This document shows positions 46,430 to 57,299 of a stretch of 64,000 nt of DNA, piece by piece; the stretch's first letter is position 1, and every line of letters begins with the position of its first letter. The translations under genes and the position numbers were made by a program. Source of the stretch: Adiantum capillus-veneris (Eukaryota; Streptophyta; Polypodiopsida; Polypodiales; Pteridaceae). The stretch spans positions 4,527,306 through 4,591,305 of the forward strand of contig CM043954.1 of the NCBI GenBank assembly GCA_014529385.2, written 5' to 3'. Below the pieces are notes generated by a model that was given only the letters and a program-made list of their open reading frames with translations, ran no database searches and was not told where the DNA came from.

Positions 46430-47008
46430 GGAGCTTGAAAAATCGAAGGAAGGAGAGGTCTTCCAGGCATTTCCTTTTGGTTGATTTGCATGGCCAATTG
46501 GATCAAAGTCAAAATGAGCTACTGAGTATCTGTATCAAGCTGGAGATGATCAAATGGATAGGAGATTTTACCCATGAGTGGATGTGTGATATGTTCAACC
46601 TTGAACCCATCCCTACATCCTTAAGCCCATCCCATTGAATGCGATCTGCACCATTGCGTCCATTCGTCTTAGCTCCCATTCTCTATGCTGCGAGACAGGA
46701 CGTTGGGGCACTGGTGAGGAGTCTTATCGACTTTGCACCTTATGCCCTCGCCACGTGCGAGAGAGTGAGTACCACACACTACTTGAGTGCTCAGCTTTTG
46801 ACCACATTAGGTTCTCTTTTCCCCATATATTCAGCCATGAGGTCTCCCTACATACCTTCCTCTCCCAACCACGATGTGGACTCTCTATTGCCACGCTCAT
46901 TTCAGCCATTTTTGAGCATCGAGAGTCACTTATGACCTCCACTCACACCACGTCACATGTTCATTTGGTCCCATAGGTCATATTTGACCTCCAAGGACAA
47001 TAATAGAA

Positions 47009-47009
<1 letters not shown>
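46430..47009 (+). pseudogene. LINE 3' fragment with RT-tail zinc finger
   Basis: The start (GAGATGATCAAATGGATAGG and beyond) matches the RT entry region of the LINE at about 58925. The frame 46635-46976 encodes the C-terminal cysteine-histidine motif of LINE RT proteins, CTLCPRHVRESEYHTLLEC, followed by FDHIR. The core of RT is missing between them. The element ends in the conserved 3' hairpin AGGTCATATTTGACCT (46975-46990) about 20 bp before a (CT)n tail. This is an internally deleted copy of the family at 47.5-59.7 kb or a close relative. Confidence 0.65.
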
Positions 47010-47054
<45 letters not shown>

Positions 47055-47124
47055 CTCAATTTCGGCAAGATGGTCAAACCTTTGAAAAGAATGTTTCTCC
47101 CCTCTCCCTTAGAGAGCTCGGTCA

Positions 47125-47177
<53 letters not shown>

Positions 47178-47300
47178 TTGTATATGGAAAAGAATTGGTG
47201 AAAAGTGTTTCTTTTCTCTTCTTAAGTGAAGCCCCCCCCCTCCCCTCCTCAGTATGTATTTCTCCCCTTCACACCTTCAATTCTCTCTCTCTCTCTCTCC
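47010..47300. repeat. Three (CT)n runs
   Basis: About 47010-47049 (tail of the preceding LINE), 47129-47171 and 47283-47300, separated by unique sequence. Confidence 0.8.
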
Positions 47301-47535
47301 AACAAAAAACGTAGCCATTTTTTGACCTAGTAGACAACAGTTCACTCTTTTGATCATAACTTCTTTATCGGAACTCTGATTTGGGTGATCTATAGCCTCA
47401 ATCGAAGAGGACAAAGCCCTCTATGCATTGATATAAAGACATAAATTTTCAGAGTTGTGGAAGGTGTTTTTGTAATAGTATTTTTGAAGCGAACAGGTTC
47501 AAGAAAATCGACTCTCATCTCTTATTTTACATACA
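47301..47535 (+). other. Probable LINE 5' untranslated region
   Basis: Non-coding sequence between the last CT run and the ORF1 start at 47536. No promoter motif could be identified. Confidence 0.35.
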
Positions 47536-48437
47536 ATGTCTTCCGGCACTTGCAAGGGTTCTTCTTCTGCAACAAGGTCCACAACCATTGTAAAAAATGA
47601 TCCAAAATCTCCTAAGTGTGGAGATAGCGACACAACCACCCAACCAAGGATATCGGAAACCATGATCATGGCATACTTGGTATCATTGCAAGAGACCGTA
47701 AACAAACAAGGCGAAGACTTACGAGCACTTGCAATGGAGAATGGCACACTAAGGGTACTTGTGGTTGAGAATGAGAATCTCACGATGACACTTGAGATGC
47801 AAACAACACATTTGATGAAACTTGGAGAGGAGGTCAAGGATTGTAAACGCTCTCTTGTGGATGAGCAAAGTAGAGCATGACCATGTATTGAAAGAGGAAA
47901 AATTTGACACCATGAGCCGGGATGTATGCGACATGAAAAATGTATACACAAACAAGTCTTGGGCTGATGTATGTGGTAGCAATGTGGTTTTTTATTCCTC
48001 ACTCATGCAAGATATGGTTCAAACAAAGAATATTGAGAATGTGGATGTGGAGGAGTTGAAGGAACGTGTACGACGTTCCAAGAACATTGTTATTCGTGGA
48101 ATTCCCGAAGAGAAGCTAGAGACACCTCCTCCTCTTGTCATTGTTATCAAAGATTTTTTCAAAACCCACTTTGGCATGTCCGCAGTTATGGTCTATGGAG
48201 CGCATAGAGTAGGAAAGCAAGGAGCTCCTCACTCGCGAGAACGGCCAATTGTTTGCACCATGCCGGATGAGACCAAGCGAAAGATTATCCATTGATAATA
48301 CTTGGATCTATTTGAGGGATACAAGATGTATTCTATGTGAAGATCGCACTATTAAACAACAAAATATGCGTCGCAAGGCATATGAGAAAAAGAATAAGAA
48401 AAACAGAGAGACCTCTCATGAAGAAAATGTGCCCAAG
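47536..48437 (+). pseudogene. LINE ORF1
   Basis: Starts MSSGTCKGSS at 47536. A coiled-coil-prone segment (LQETVNKQGEDLRALAMENG) is followed near 47870 by a frame shift to 47822-48295. There, RSKNIVIRGIPEEK, FFKTHFGMSAVMVYGAHRVG and RPIVCTMPDETKRKIIH form the RRM-like core common to L1-type ORF1 proteins. The C-terminal part (YLRDTRCILCEDRTIKQQN) lies in a third frame to about 48437, where LTR-C interrupts the LINE. ORF1p binds LINE RNA. The gene is dead because of the shifts. Confidence 0.75.
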
Positions 48438-49049
48438 TGTGCGCGTATGTCGCACGTGTCAATGTAAGCAACTTGCTGATACACCACGTGCGAGCCACAA
48501 ATGGCTCCAAGCACACAACAATCCTAAACTAGTAAGCCCAAAGAAGGCGATGGTGTGTCATTCACCGCTCTACGCTTGCTTCGTGGAGGATTCCTCGCCG
48601 CGAAGTACCGCTTCGATGCCGCTTCGCCGTGCTCAATCGCTTTGCCGTTGCCATGCTGTCGTAGCAATGCTCGATCGCACACACACACACACTCTCTCTC
48701 TCTCTCTCTCACGCATACACACACACACACACAAGGAGATGAAGAAAAAGAAGATGGAGATGGAGCAAGAGCACTCTTCTATTGCACAAATGAGAGAATG
48801 AGTGAATTTTAGGTTTAGTTGACTTTTATATGAGCTCACCCCATTCACACTTGGACGCCCATGCTTAGCCAACTAATCCCTTGAATGTTCCAGTTAGAGT
48901 GTGCCTCTCATAGGCGATCACTCTTACCCTTTTCCTATTGGACAGACAAGCCCGGTACTTGACTCTACCAAATAAATAATACAATGTCCGCCATAGGTTA
49001 CAACGTCCGTCGTAGGTGATAGGGTGTCCGCGAGCCGTGAGGGTCAACA
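48438..49049 (-). repeat. LTR-C 3' LTR
   Basis: 612 bp matching 56701-57294 and, on the opposite strand, the LTR-A LTRs. Contains (CA)n/(CT)n at about 48680-48733. Confidence 0.9.
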
Positions 49050-50580
49050 TGCCCCCCTTCCTGATGTAGATTCCGTCCTGGAAATCTATTGAGTTGAAGC
49101 TCGTTCGTCAAGGTGGAAGAGCATTTGAGATGAATGTCCTTAACCTTCTTCTGTCTCACTGCAAAATCAAACAACATTGGCACAGTAATTGCATTCTCAT
49201 ATAGAATTAAAAAGCATATGCAGTTGTAGGCAAACAATGTGATTGGTAACAGAATTTTAAACCATTTGTCAGCAATAAAGATTAAATTGCGATATAATCA
49301 AATGCATAAACAGATGTAAAGGTAAAAAATTAAACAAGTCTCGAGTCACTAATTTAACGATCGAAAGGCACTAGAGATCGACTATTAATACCATGGGTAA
49401 GCTTCTTAATTTTCTCTAGTCAATTAAGTTGTTTAATCGCGAGAGCCAAGTATTTCATGTTCGAGGGATGACTAGAGGCTATACCTAGAAGACCTTGTAG
49501 TTAAGCTACGATAAAAGGAATTTCTCATGAAATCATCGCCTGACTGATTACCTTTTCTTTGACCCCCCAAAGTCTTTTCACAATGATTCAATTTTGATGT
49601 GTGTGCTTATTTTGTATGCCTTGGGTTTTTTGCTTTTCAAGGAAAAGCGCCACACTGGGAACCTCCAAGGCTCTAGTACCATAGGCGATACATGTGAGTG
49701 AAGTACCAAATCAAGCTGTGATTTCTCTTCCAGCTTAAGATTTTACATTGTGGCACTTTGATTTTTTGTTTGTTCATTTTCAGCATTTTAATTTTGTAAC
49801 TTTGGGGGGTCATATAACATTGTTACCCTCTCCTGGCTCATCACATTAGTAAACTTCCTTTATAATACTTAAGCTAAAGGTCAATAGGGACAGCCCGCTA
49901 GAAAGCTCTAGTACATTTCACACAATGCTACCTAAATCGGATTAAGAACATAAGTAACCATTAATTATTAGGAAGGCATTCCCCATGGTATTAAGAGAAG
50001 ATCTCTAACACCTAGCTTGGTCAAACTAGCTTAGTCGGACTGCTTGATTTTTAAACCTAGACAAGTGATTATGACAAAAAATTACATTGAATTTAATGTT
50101 TGATACTAAGCTAATGCACTGAATATTATGCTACCAATCACAATTAAAGCAGACAAACATAGATGCAAAAAAGATAAGGGGCCATGCTAATGAACAAGAA
50201 ACACCTGTTTGCGTTGATGGTTTCGCTTGATTTGAAATGTGAACGAGAGAAAGATTCCATGAAGGTCCAAATTCTAACAATAGCAACACGTTCCTGTACA
50301 CACGAGGAAACACAAAGAATACCTCTAGGAGGCACATCAGTGGGAAGAAAGAACTTTTCTAATCACTCAACTCTAAAAATGTGAACGTGTAGGTCTGGGT
50401 CAATGTTTTGACTTTTATTGTGCATACTTGTTTGCTAATTGCTCTTGCTCTTTATTATTTTTGTTTTTTGTGAGTATAAGACTTTATATATACATTCCCT
50501 AAGATTGGGAGATTAAGAGGTCAGGGAGGAAGGTTGAGAGGAAGGCAAGTGAATGATGGATGTCAACAAACACTCCCCCC
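49050..50580 (-). other. LTR-C polypurine tract and conserved non-coding segment
   Basis: Minus-strand AGGAAGGGGGGCA (49050-49063) directly precedes the 3' LTR. From about 49240 to 50560 the minus strand matches LTR-A 39240-40655 with no conserved frame. A second purine tract AAGGAAGGGGGGAG lies near 50572-50586, just after the end of the coding region. Confidence 0.75.
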
Positions 50581-50701
50581 TTCCTTGGGTAGATCATACC
50601 GTTTGAAATGAGCTCGTCACCCTTTGAAACCAATCGTTCTAGTTGGTAATAGGTGAGGATTTTTGCCAGTAGTTTTCTCTTACCTTAGGTGCCTCGTCGA
50701 G

Positions 50702-51250
50702 TTACAAGGGTGGTAAGGTACTCTCCCAGGATCGAGCTTGAAGTGGTTCATCAGGTGATTCTTGAACATTGGGAGGTGTGGATTCCTTTGTAGCTTTATG
50801 GAGGTCCACTATTGTAGGTGGAAGATGTGGAGAAGCTTTTACCTCTATAGATGCATTACATGAGGAGCTAGAAGCTTCATGGGACTCCCCCCTTCCTGAG
50901 CTAGGTGGAACAAATCGTTCTTTCTTCGGTACCCAAACTAGCTCTAGAGCGGGTGTGTAGCATTCTCTGATTTTTTTCTTTCCACAGTCGTTAATTTGTT
51001 TTGGAGCTACATGATTGAGCTCACATGGGTCAGGTGACAGGTAAGAACACAATCTACATTTTGGCACCCAGATTTGATCATTTCCTTCATAGTAGCCTTG
51101 GGCTTCCAATAGTAGTTTGGGACTCTAGTGCCACGTTTTCTTACTTTTCTCGGAGCGAGTGGGACGTTTCTTACAAGGCTTCATTTTTTAGCACTAGCTA
51201 TGGTCGCTAAAGAAGATTTAGGGACCCACTTGTATGTTTTCTTTGTTATA
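50702..51250 (-). pseudogene. LTR-C W-x-P-K repeat protein end
   Basis: Residues with YKWVPK, EAQGYYEGNDQIWVPK and LVWVPKKERFVPPSSGRG are nearly identical to the C-terminus of the LTR-A protein. The frame is interrupted at about 51110-51180 by stops, including one after the first YKWVPK unit. Confidence 0.7.
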
Positions 51251-51261
51251 TTAGGATGAGT

Positions 51262-52306
51262 CTAGTCAGAAGCTATATGCATTGCTTGTAGCATATTTAA
51301 GGGTACATGCATTTCATCCCCCTTAGGTGTTACCGAGGTCGTCCCCCTGTTTCCCCAAGTGTCTATGGTTGCTGCTAGGTGGACCCAATCCACATTGTCG
51401 AACTCAGTCATCCCAGGTAGTACATCCATATAAGGAGAATCTTCCCCAACATCAGTGTCCGCTTTACACATGTAGCAATACTGCAATGGGGCCGAGTGAA
51501 CTGTGGTGTCAGATCTATGATCAATTATAAACCTATTTCCTAGGGGATGTGCTCGACCAGTAACAAGATCCACTCGAATGACATAATCTTGGAATTGCAA
51601 GTAGACATGGTTTTTAGACCAGTCATGCGCCATTTTTGCTTCCCTCATGAAAGGACGTCCTAAGATCATCTCCGATGCCATAGTGTGCTTGGAGAAATCC
51701 ATAACAATGAAGGTAACTCTTATTTTATGTCCAAAGACCTTGATCTTGAGATCGTCTAGCATCCCAATAGTTAACAATAGACGCATTGGCCATCTTCACT
51801 ACTATGGTTGTGGTCACAAGGTGAGGTCTTCCCATAGTTTCCCAGCAATTTTTAGTCACAATGCTAACCCCAGTGCCACCATCAAGGATTCCCTTCACAG
51901 TTAATCCCTTAGTAGTGATTGGTATGGTCGCATTGGATTCATCACCCTCAAAGTATTGTCCCAACTTGTTTACAGGTATTTCTATAACAAGGTTCTCATC
52001 TAGGTTGGGTTGTGGATCTAAGTGTTCCTCCTCTATTGGCATCTCTCCAACTCTATCCATCTGTGCAAATTGTGGTAGCCCAAACTTTAGTTCTCCATTG
52101 AGGAAGGCTCGAAGAGCTAAGACTAGCTTAGGGTCTTTATATAGTTTGGACATGATGGTGGTTCTAACTTCAGAAGACATGAAATCCATCAATTTGGCAA
52201 TGTTTAACGGCACCTTTTGGACTTCAGTCCCTTGACGTGGGGAAGATGGGATCTCCATTTCTTCGATAGGATCAGGTAGTGCCTCTGTAAACATTCTTTC
52301 CATCAA
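51262..52306 (-). pseudogene. LTR-C aspartic protease domain
   Basis: The frame from 52306 carries LGQYFEGDESNATIPI and GILDGGTGVSIVTKNCW, the retropepsin active site with D-G-G. A shift near 51780 leads to the second half (51786 to 51262) with FIVMDFSKH, EMILGRPFMREAKMAHDW and NHVYLQFQDYVIRVD. It matches domain 1 of LTR-B (ILDSGAGIAIATKE, FDIILGKPFM). The second protease-like domain of LTR-A is absent between this and the W-x-P-K region. Confidence 0.7.
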
Positions 52307-52330
52307 GAAGTGAGTACACCCACTTTCCCA

Positions 52331-52935
52331 TTACTTTAAGTCACTTTCTTCTTGGATGACACCAGGTATAGCTAAGGGTCTATGGACTTGGTGAGGTTGA
52401 TGTTGCGTAGGGAAGACGGTGTCTGTAATTTGGATCTTCCTAGGTGCTAGTTCTAGATCCCTTTGGGTATCTTCTACCAAACTCCTTAATTGCTTGACTC
52501 TCTCAATCTCCTCTGTAGGGTTTGGGTAAGTTCCTATCTTCTTTTTGGATCCTGGCCATTGTGGCTCATAAAGATCTTCCTTGTTGGTTTCTATGTTAGT
52601 GGTTGTTTTGGTCTCCATGGTTTCACTTGAATCAGAATCTTCTTCAGCGTCGTTCATATATACGGGGTCATCACCAGTCCCTATGTTGGTCTTTGAACTG
52701 GGTTCTGATTTTGTTGCTTTTTGCGATCTCTTTCTTTGTGTTTTCTTTTTCTGAGATTGGGCAATTGATGCCGTGTCTCTTTCCTCAAGAATATAATTTT
52801 GTTTTGGAGCATCGATCGTGTGAGTACGTTTACTAGTACCACGGGTGTACTTGGTGATGGCTCCTCGGTAGCTTCAATCAAGTTTAATGGCGTGATCTTC
52901 GGTGCATTTGGATTATTTGGACATTGGGCAATCAA
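52331..52935 (-). pseudogene. LTR-C acidic linker
   Basis: Open pieces at 52935-52681 and 52657-52331 encode charged sequence (SDSSETMETKTTTNIETN; a Lys/Arg-rich part RKRKHKERDRKK). They link the zinc knuckles to the protease. No domain was recognised. Confidence 0.4.
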
Positions 52936-52947
52936 ACGATCTATGCC

Positions 52948-55095
52948 TCATCGATTACACATGAGTATTGGCATTGTAGACGTGCTTGCTTGATTGGTTT
53001 GCATTAGTTTGGCATTCTTTTGTAGCCTAATAGGACACTCGGCTACACGATGTGGATATCCACACTCATAGCATTGAAGAGGTGGTCTCTTAGCGATGTA
53101 ATTGATATTTTGACCTCTTGCTGCAAGAGCAGCTACTTGATATACAGGTTTGAATTGTCCCCAATAGTCTTCCATGTATTATTGTGGACTTTCTTCAAGT
53201 ACATCCAGCCCATAGGCAATATTAAGATCTATATCTTCCTCACAGCCTTCCAAACAAGCCATATATGACTCACATTCCACTTGATTCATAGAAGTGATTC
53301 TCGGATGTGGTGGTTGCGGTCCTAGCATTGGAGGTGGTAAAGGTGTTTTTTGAATAACATTTTGGGCCCTAGGGACCATGTGTTGTGTTGTTTGTTCAAG
53401 AGGTGGGGCCGGCATCAATGCAGGTACTTGAGGTGTGTCTGTCCATGCTAAGGTTGGTCTATTGGCCATTGTGCGCTTAAATACTATGCAATCCTTAGCT
53501 TGATGACCATACCTCCCATAGGCATTGCAGTTCCCATTGAATTTTGCTCTAAAAGTAGGGCATTCACTAGTACTATGCGGTCCATAGCATACTATGCACC
53601 ATTGTTGATCCCTTCTTGGATACATATGATTGTTTTGCGGATCACGATTGTCTCTAAGACTCTCTTGAATAGCCTTGGTGAGATCTACTAAAGTCATCTC
53701 AGATATCTTTGGCTCCTTAGCAATAGGCTTTAGGGTCATTGGCTGATGCCCCGATGCTTGTGAGATAATAGATTTAGACTCAACAGACACTCTTTCTCCT
53801 TGAATCATTAAATTATCCTCCAATTGGATCACCTTGGTGGTGACTGGTTCCCAAGTGGTGATACCTCTAATGACTAGGCCATTGTAGACATCCTCATGTC
53901 GTAACCCCCTAATGAATCTATCAAGAAATTGGTTATTGTTGAAGCGCTCATTTGGATTACATCGAGACTCTCCTTCCTCTCGTTGGGCTTTCTGGAGTTG
54001 AGAGGCTACACCCCAAAGTACTCCCTCTCGTATGTATTATTTTAAGAACAGTCTCCTAAGAGTAGGGTAAATCGTTTTTTCTTCCACCCTTAGGGTTCTA
54101 TACCAATTCCCTGCCTTTCCACTTAAGATTAGGCTTAAAGCATTACTCTTATGCAAGCCATTGTGTTCTCCTAGAGAATCACATATTTGTTCAAACACTT
54201 CGATATGATTTCTCACATCCCCGTCTCCACTAAATGTTTGTGTGAGCTTGGCTATTTGTATCGCCTTACTTCTAGGCTCTATATCAGGCGTGTAACGCAT
54301 ATTCTCAGCAATAGATCGACCGATAGCTTGATCAAATGTTGCCAAGTCACCTAAGTGAGCAAGCACCATGGGTGGAGGTGCTCCAGAGACTACATGTGGA
54401 GTAGGTATTGGCATCGGGCTTGGAGCATAGGAAGCCCTTGGGTTCCAAAATGGGTACGATGTTGTGCCATCTGGTGGTCCAAAGTTCATATGTGTGGCCC
54501 TAGGCATAGCAGACGTCGGATGTGACATGCTAATGCTAGCCGGTATAGTCCCATGGAAATAAGAACTTGGGTGTTGTGGTTGTGGAGCATAGGTAGTTGA
54601 AACAATGGGAGGGGTAGGGACTACATGAGTGTGATGACCTATGGGTATATACGATTGGTACACACTTGAAGGTACTGTTGCAGGCATTGAGCTACCATGT
54701 AGCGGTGCTTTACTAACAAATGAGGTCCATGGCATGTTTCTTGGCATGCCCATCATTGGGGTAGGCATGGTAGCCGTGGTGTCATCAAGGGAAAGATGAG
54801 CTAGACTTGGAAAGGTGAAGCTATCACTTGTGGGCTCAGATTTCACTGAGACCCCTGGAGAAACAACACATGGAGGATCCATCGGACTTACCGAGGGAGT
54901 CTCCATTTGCGATAAGGTAAGTTGTTTAGCCTTTTCTGTATCCAAGAATCTCATGAGACCCATTGAAGGCATGTTGATCCCCTTGCTCTGTCTCTCTAAC
55001 TCAATGACCCTATGGATGACCTCACAAACTCTTTGTTGTTGATCCTCCACAATAGTAGCACCCATTGTGGATTGTAGGACATCTAACCAACCCAC
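52948..55095 (-). pseudogene. LTR-C gag with three zinc knuckles
   Basis: From MGWLDVLQST at 55095: a long Pro/Met/Ser-rich region, then a gag core with FSGDGDVRNHIEVFEQI, ALSLILSGKAGNWY and, after a stop near 54036, NQFLDRFIRGLRHEDVYNG. Three knuckle-like motifs follow: CIVCYGPHSTSEC (near 53600), CNAYGRYGHQAKDC (second Cys lost) and CYECGYPHRVAEC (near 53060). The first and third are CX2CX3HX4C. Only a few stops and shifts separate the parts, so this is the best gag of the family. Confidence 0.75.
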
Positions 55096-55456
55096 GTGAT
55101 AGGTGTGACCTGTGCATAGGTCGGTCAGAGTTTCTATTTGTAGTTCTTACTCCCAGTTCTCATTTAAGAACACTCCATGTGGGATTGAGGGACTAGGGGT
55201 GTCCCTTGAGCTAGATACAATGTTGCTTTCTAGGGGTTAGCCCTTAGCGATTGCTAAGTCAGGAGCACTCGATTGCTCTCTTAGAAAGGATATTGACATA
55301 GGGACTTTCGCCTTTAACTCTCTTCATTGCTCCGCCTTGCGTAAGCTCTCGACTTCCTTTTCCCTCGGTGCAAGGTTATATCGCTCAACCTCTTGCACTT
55401 CGGCAAGGCTTCTTCCATCGGGTAATATGATCTCGGAGGGGAATAACTCTGAAGAG

Positions 55457-55699
55457 TCAGGGTGCAGTGAATAAAGTATTCACTTGCATATTTTCCAAGG
55501 ACATAGGGTCTAGGTTGGTCACGAATGGAGAATTTACTTCCCCACCTCCCTCATTTACGTCATTAGCTCCATGTTCGGAGCGAGTGGCTCTACTAAAGGT
55601 TTCCTTCAGGCGGCTAAGCACGCTCGTCCCGGACCACGGACCCATGGCATGCATGTCTTGGCTTGAGCTACCGCGATTAGGCATTGGAAAACCCTCCAT
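55457..55699 (-). pseudogene. LTR-C N-terminal frame, like the LTR-A N-terminus
   Basis: 80 residues with LSRLKETFSRATRSEHGAND, similar to FSRFMETLGRATRSEPDANE in the LTR-A protein. It lies upstream of gag and shows that the LTR-A frame joins this N-terminus to a downstream protease. Confidence 0.6.
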
Positions 55700-56678
55700 G
55701 ACGTCCTAGTCAGAGGAAGAGTCACTAGCCGCTATGTTTGGGTCTTGGTTTGTACTACCTTGGGGTCTCACCGAGGGCCCGGAACCTAAAGTAGGTGGAT
55801 TTTGAGAGCTTGCGTAAGTCAAAATTCTCTCTAGTTGCTCCGTCTCTAGCACACAACCAGAGCGCAGATGCATGTGCCTTTGGCACCCTTCAAGAGTTGG
55901 CGATTAACCTCGAAGGTTAATCGCTTACCTTTTTTAAGCGTCCGTTTCACTCGTGTTTTTTACGTTTTTAATGTTTGATTTTTTTGATTAAAGTGTGTGA
56001 TAGCTCGAAATGAGCGTATCACTTAGAGGGTCGTTGTGTGCTTTACAACACAATTTTTGGGCATCTGAAGTTCTGTTGGTTCTCAAAAAATTGATTTTTA
56101 GCTATGTGTGATGCTAAAATTTGTAATTTTAAAAGGCGACTGAAGCCTAGGCCTGAGCGTGAGCTTGGGCTTGGGTCTGGGAAATATTCCCGATCCCGGT
56201 TCTACCTTTAAAAAAAAATAATTATTATTTTTTTAATTTTTAATTTTTAATTTTTAATTTTTTTAATAAAAAAAAGAAAAAAGAAAAAAGGATAAGGTCG
56301 CCGCGGCCTGCGCGAGAGCACACACACACACACACTCTATCTACCTACTTCTAACTAATACACGTACTGTTACACACTAACACACTCTATTAACTCTCAA
56401 AGATCTACTTCCTACTTACTGTACACAGAAAACTAACAATCTTAGTACACAGAGAATAAACACAGTACCTTTGAAAACTCCATTAACAAAGAAAACTAAC
56501 AACCTTAATACACAGAGAATAAACACAGTACCTTTGAAAACTCCATTAACAAAAAAAACACACAGTATAACACCAAATCCCTCTTCTCAACATACACACC
56601 CTTCTTCCTTACCTTTTCTACAATAGAAATTGCACCACAAAAGAAGCACAGAGTGCCTTCAAGCTTAGTGTATGGTAT
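55700..56678 (-). other. LTR-C leader
   Basis: Non-coding region between the primer site and the first frame. It contains an AT-rich run (56215-56290) and two near-identical ~60-bp phrases with ACACAGAGAATAAACACAGT at about 56445 and 56510. Confidence 0.5.
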
Positions 56679-56696
56679 TCCCCGGTAGCGGCGCCA
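56679..56696 (-). other. LTR-C primer-binding site (tRNA-Asp type)
   Basis: Minus-strand TGGCGCCGCTACCGGGGA differs at two positions from the tRNA-Asp complement and starts four bases inside the LTR. Confidence 0.8.
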
Positions 56697-56700
56697 AAAA

Positions 56701-57294
56701 TGTGCGCGTATGTCGCACGTGTCAATGCAAGGAACTTGCCGATACACTGCGTGAGAGCCACAAATGGCTCCAAGCACACAACAAGCCTAAACTAGTAAGC
56801 TTAAAGAAGGCGATGGTGTGTCACTCACCGCTCTACGCTTGCTTCGTGGAGGATTTCTCACCGCAAAGAAGAAGGAGCCGCTGCTTCGCCGCGCTCAACC
56901 CCTCCGCCGCCGCCATGCTGTCGTTGCAATGCTGGATTGCACACACACACTCTCTCTCTAAGCATACACACACACACAAGGAGATGAAGAAGAAGAAGAT
57001 GGAGATGGAGCAATAGCACTCTTCTATTGCACAAATGAGAGAATGAGTGAATTTTAGGTTTAGTTTATTTTTATATGAGCTCGCCCCATTCACACTTGGG
57101 CGCCCATGCTTAGCCAACTAATCCCTTGAATGTTCCAATTAGAGTGTGCCTCTCATCGGCGATCACTCTTACCCTTTTCCTATTGGACCGACAAGCCCGG
57201 TACCTGACTCTACCAAATAAATAATACAATGTCCACCGTAGGTTACAATGTTCGTCGTAGGTGATAGGGTGCCCGTGAGCCGTGAGGGTTAACA
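56701..57294 (-). repeat. LTR-C 5' LTR
   Basis: 594 bp, followed by the target duplication CCAAG. Confidence 0.9.
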
Positions 57295-57299
57295 CCAAG

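Larger units (their letters stand above)
48438..57294 (-). mobile_element. LTR-C: gag-protease LTR retrotransposon inside a LINE
   Basis: 8857 bp with 5-bp target duplications CCAAG (48433-48437 and 57295-57299). The LTRs are 612 and 594 bp and begin TGTGCGCG and end CAACA/TAACA in plus orientation. Reading leftwards it has a 5' LTR, a tRNA-Asp-type primer site, a leader, an N-terminal frame, gag, zinc knuckles, protease, W-x-P-K repeats, a conserved non-coding segment, a polypurine tract and a 3' LTR. No RT or integrase motif was found in any frame. LTRs, primer site and C-terminal protein show it is the same family as LTR-A. Confidence 0.9.
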
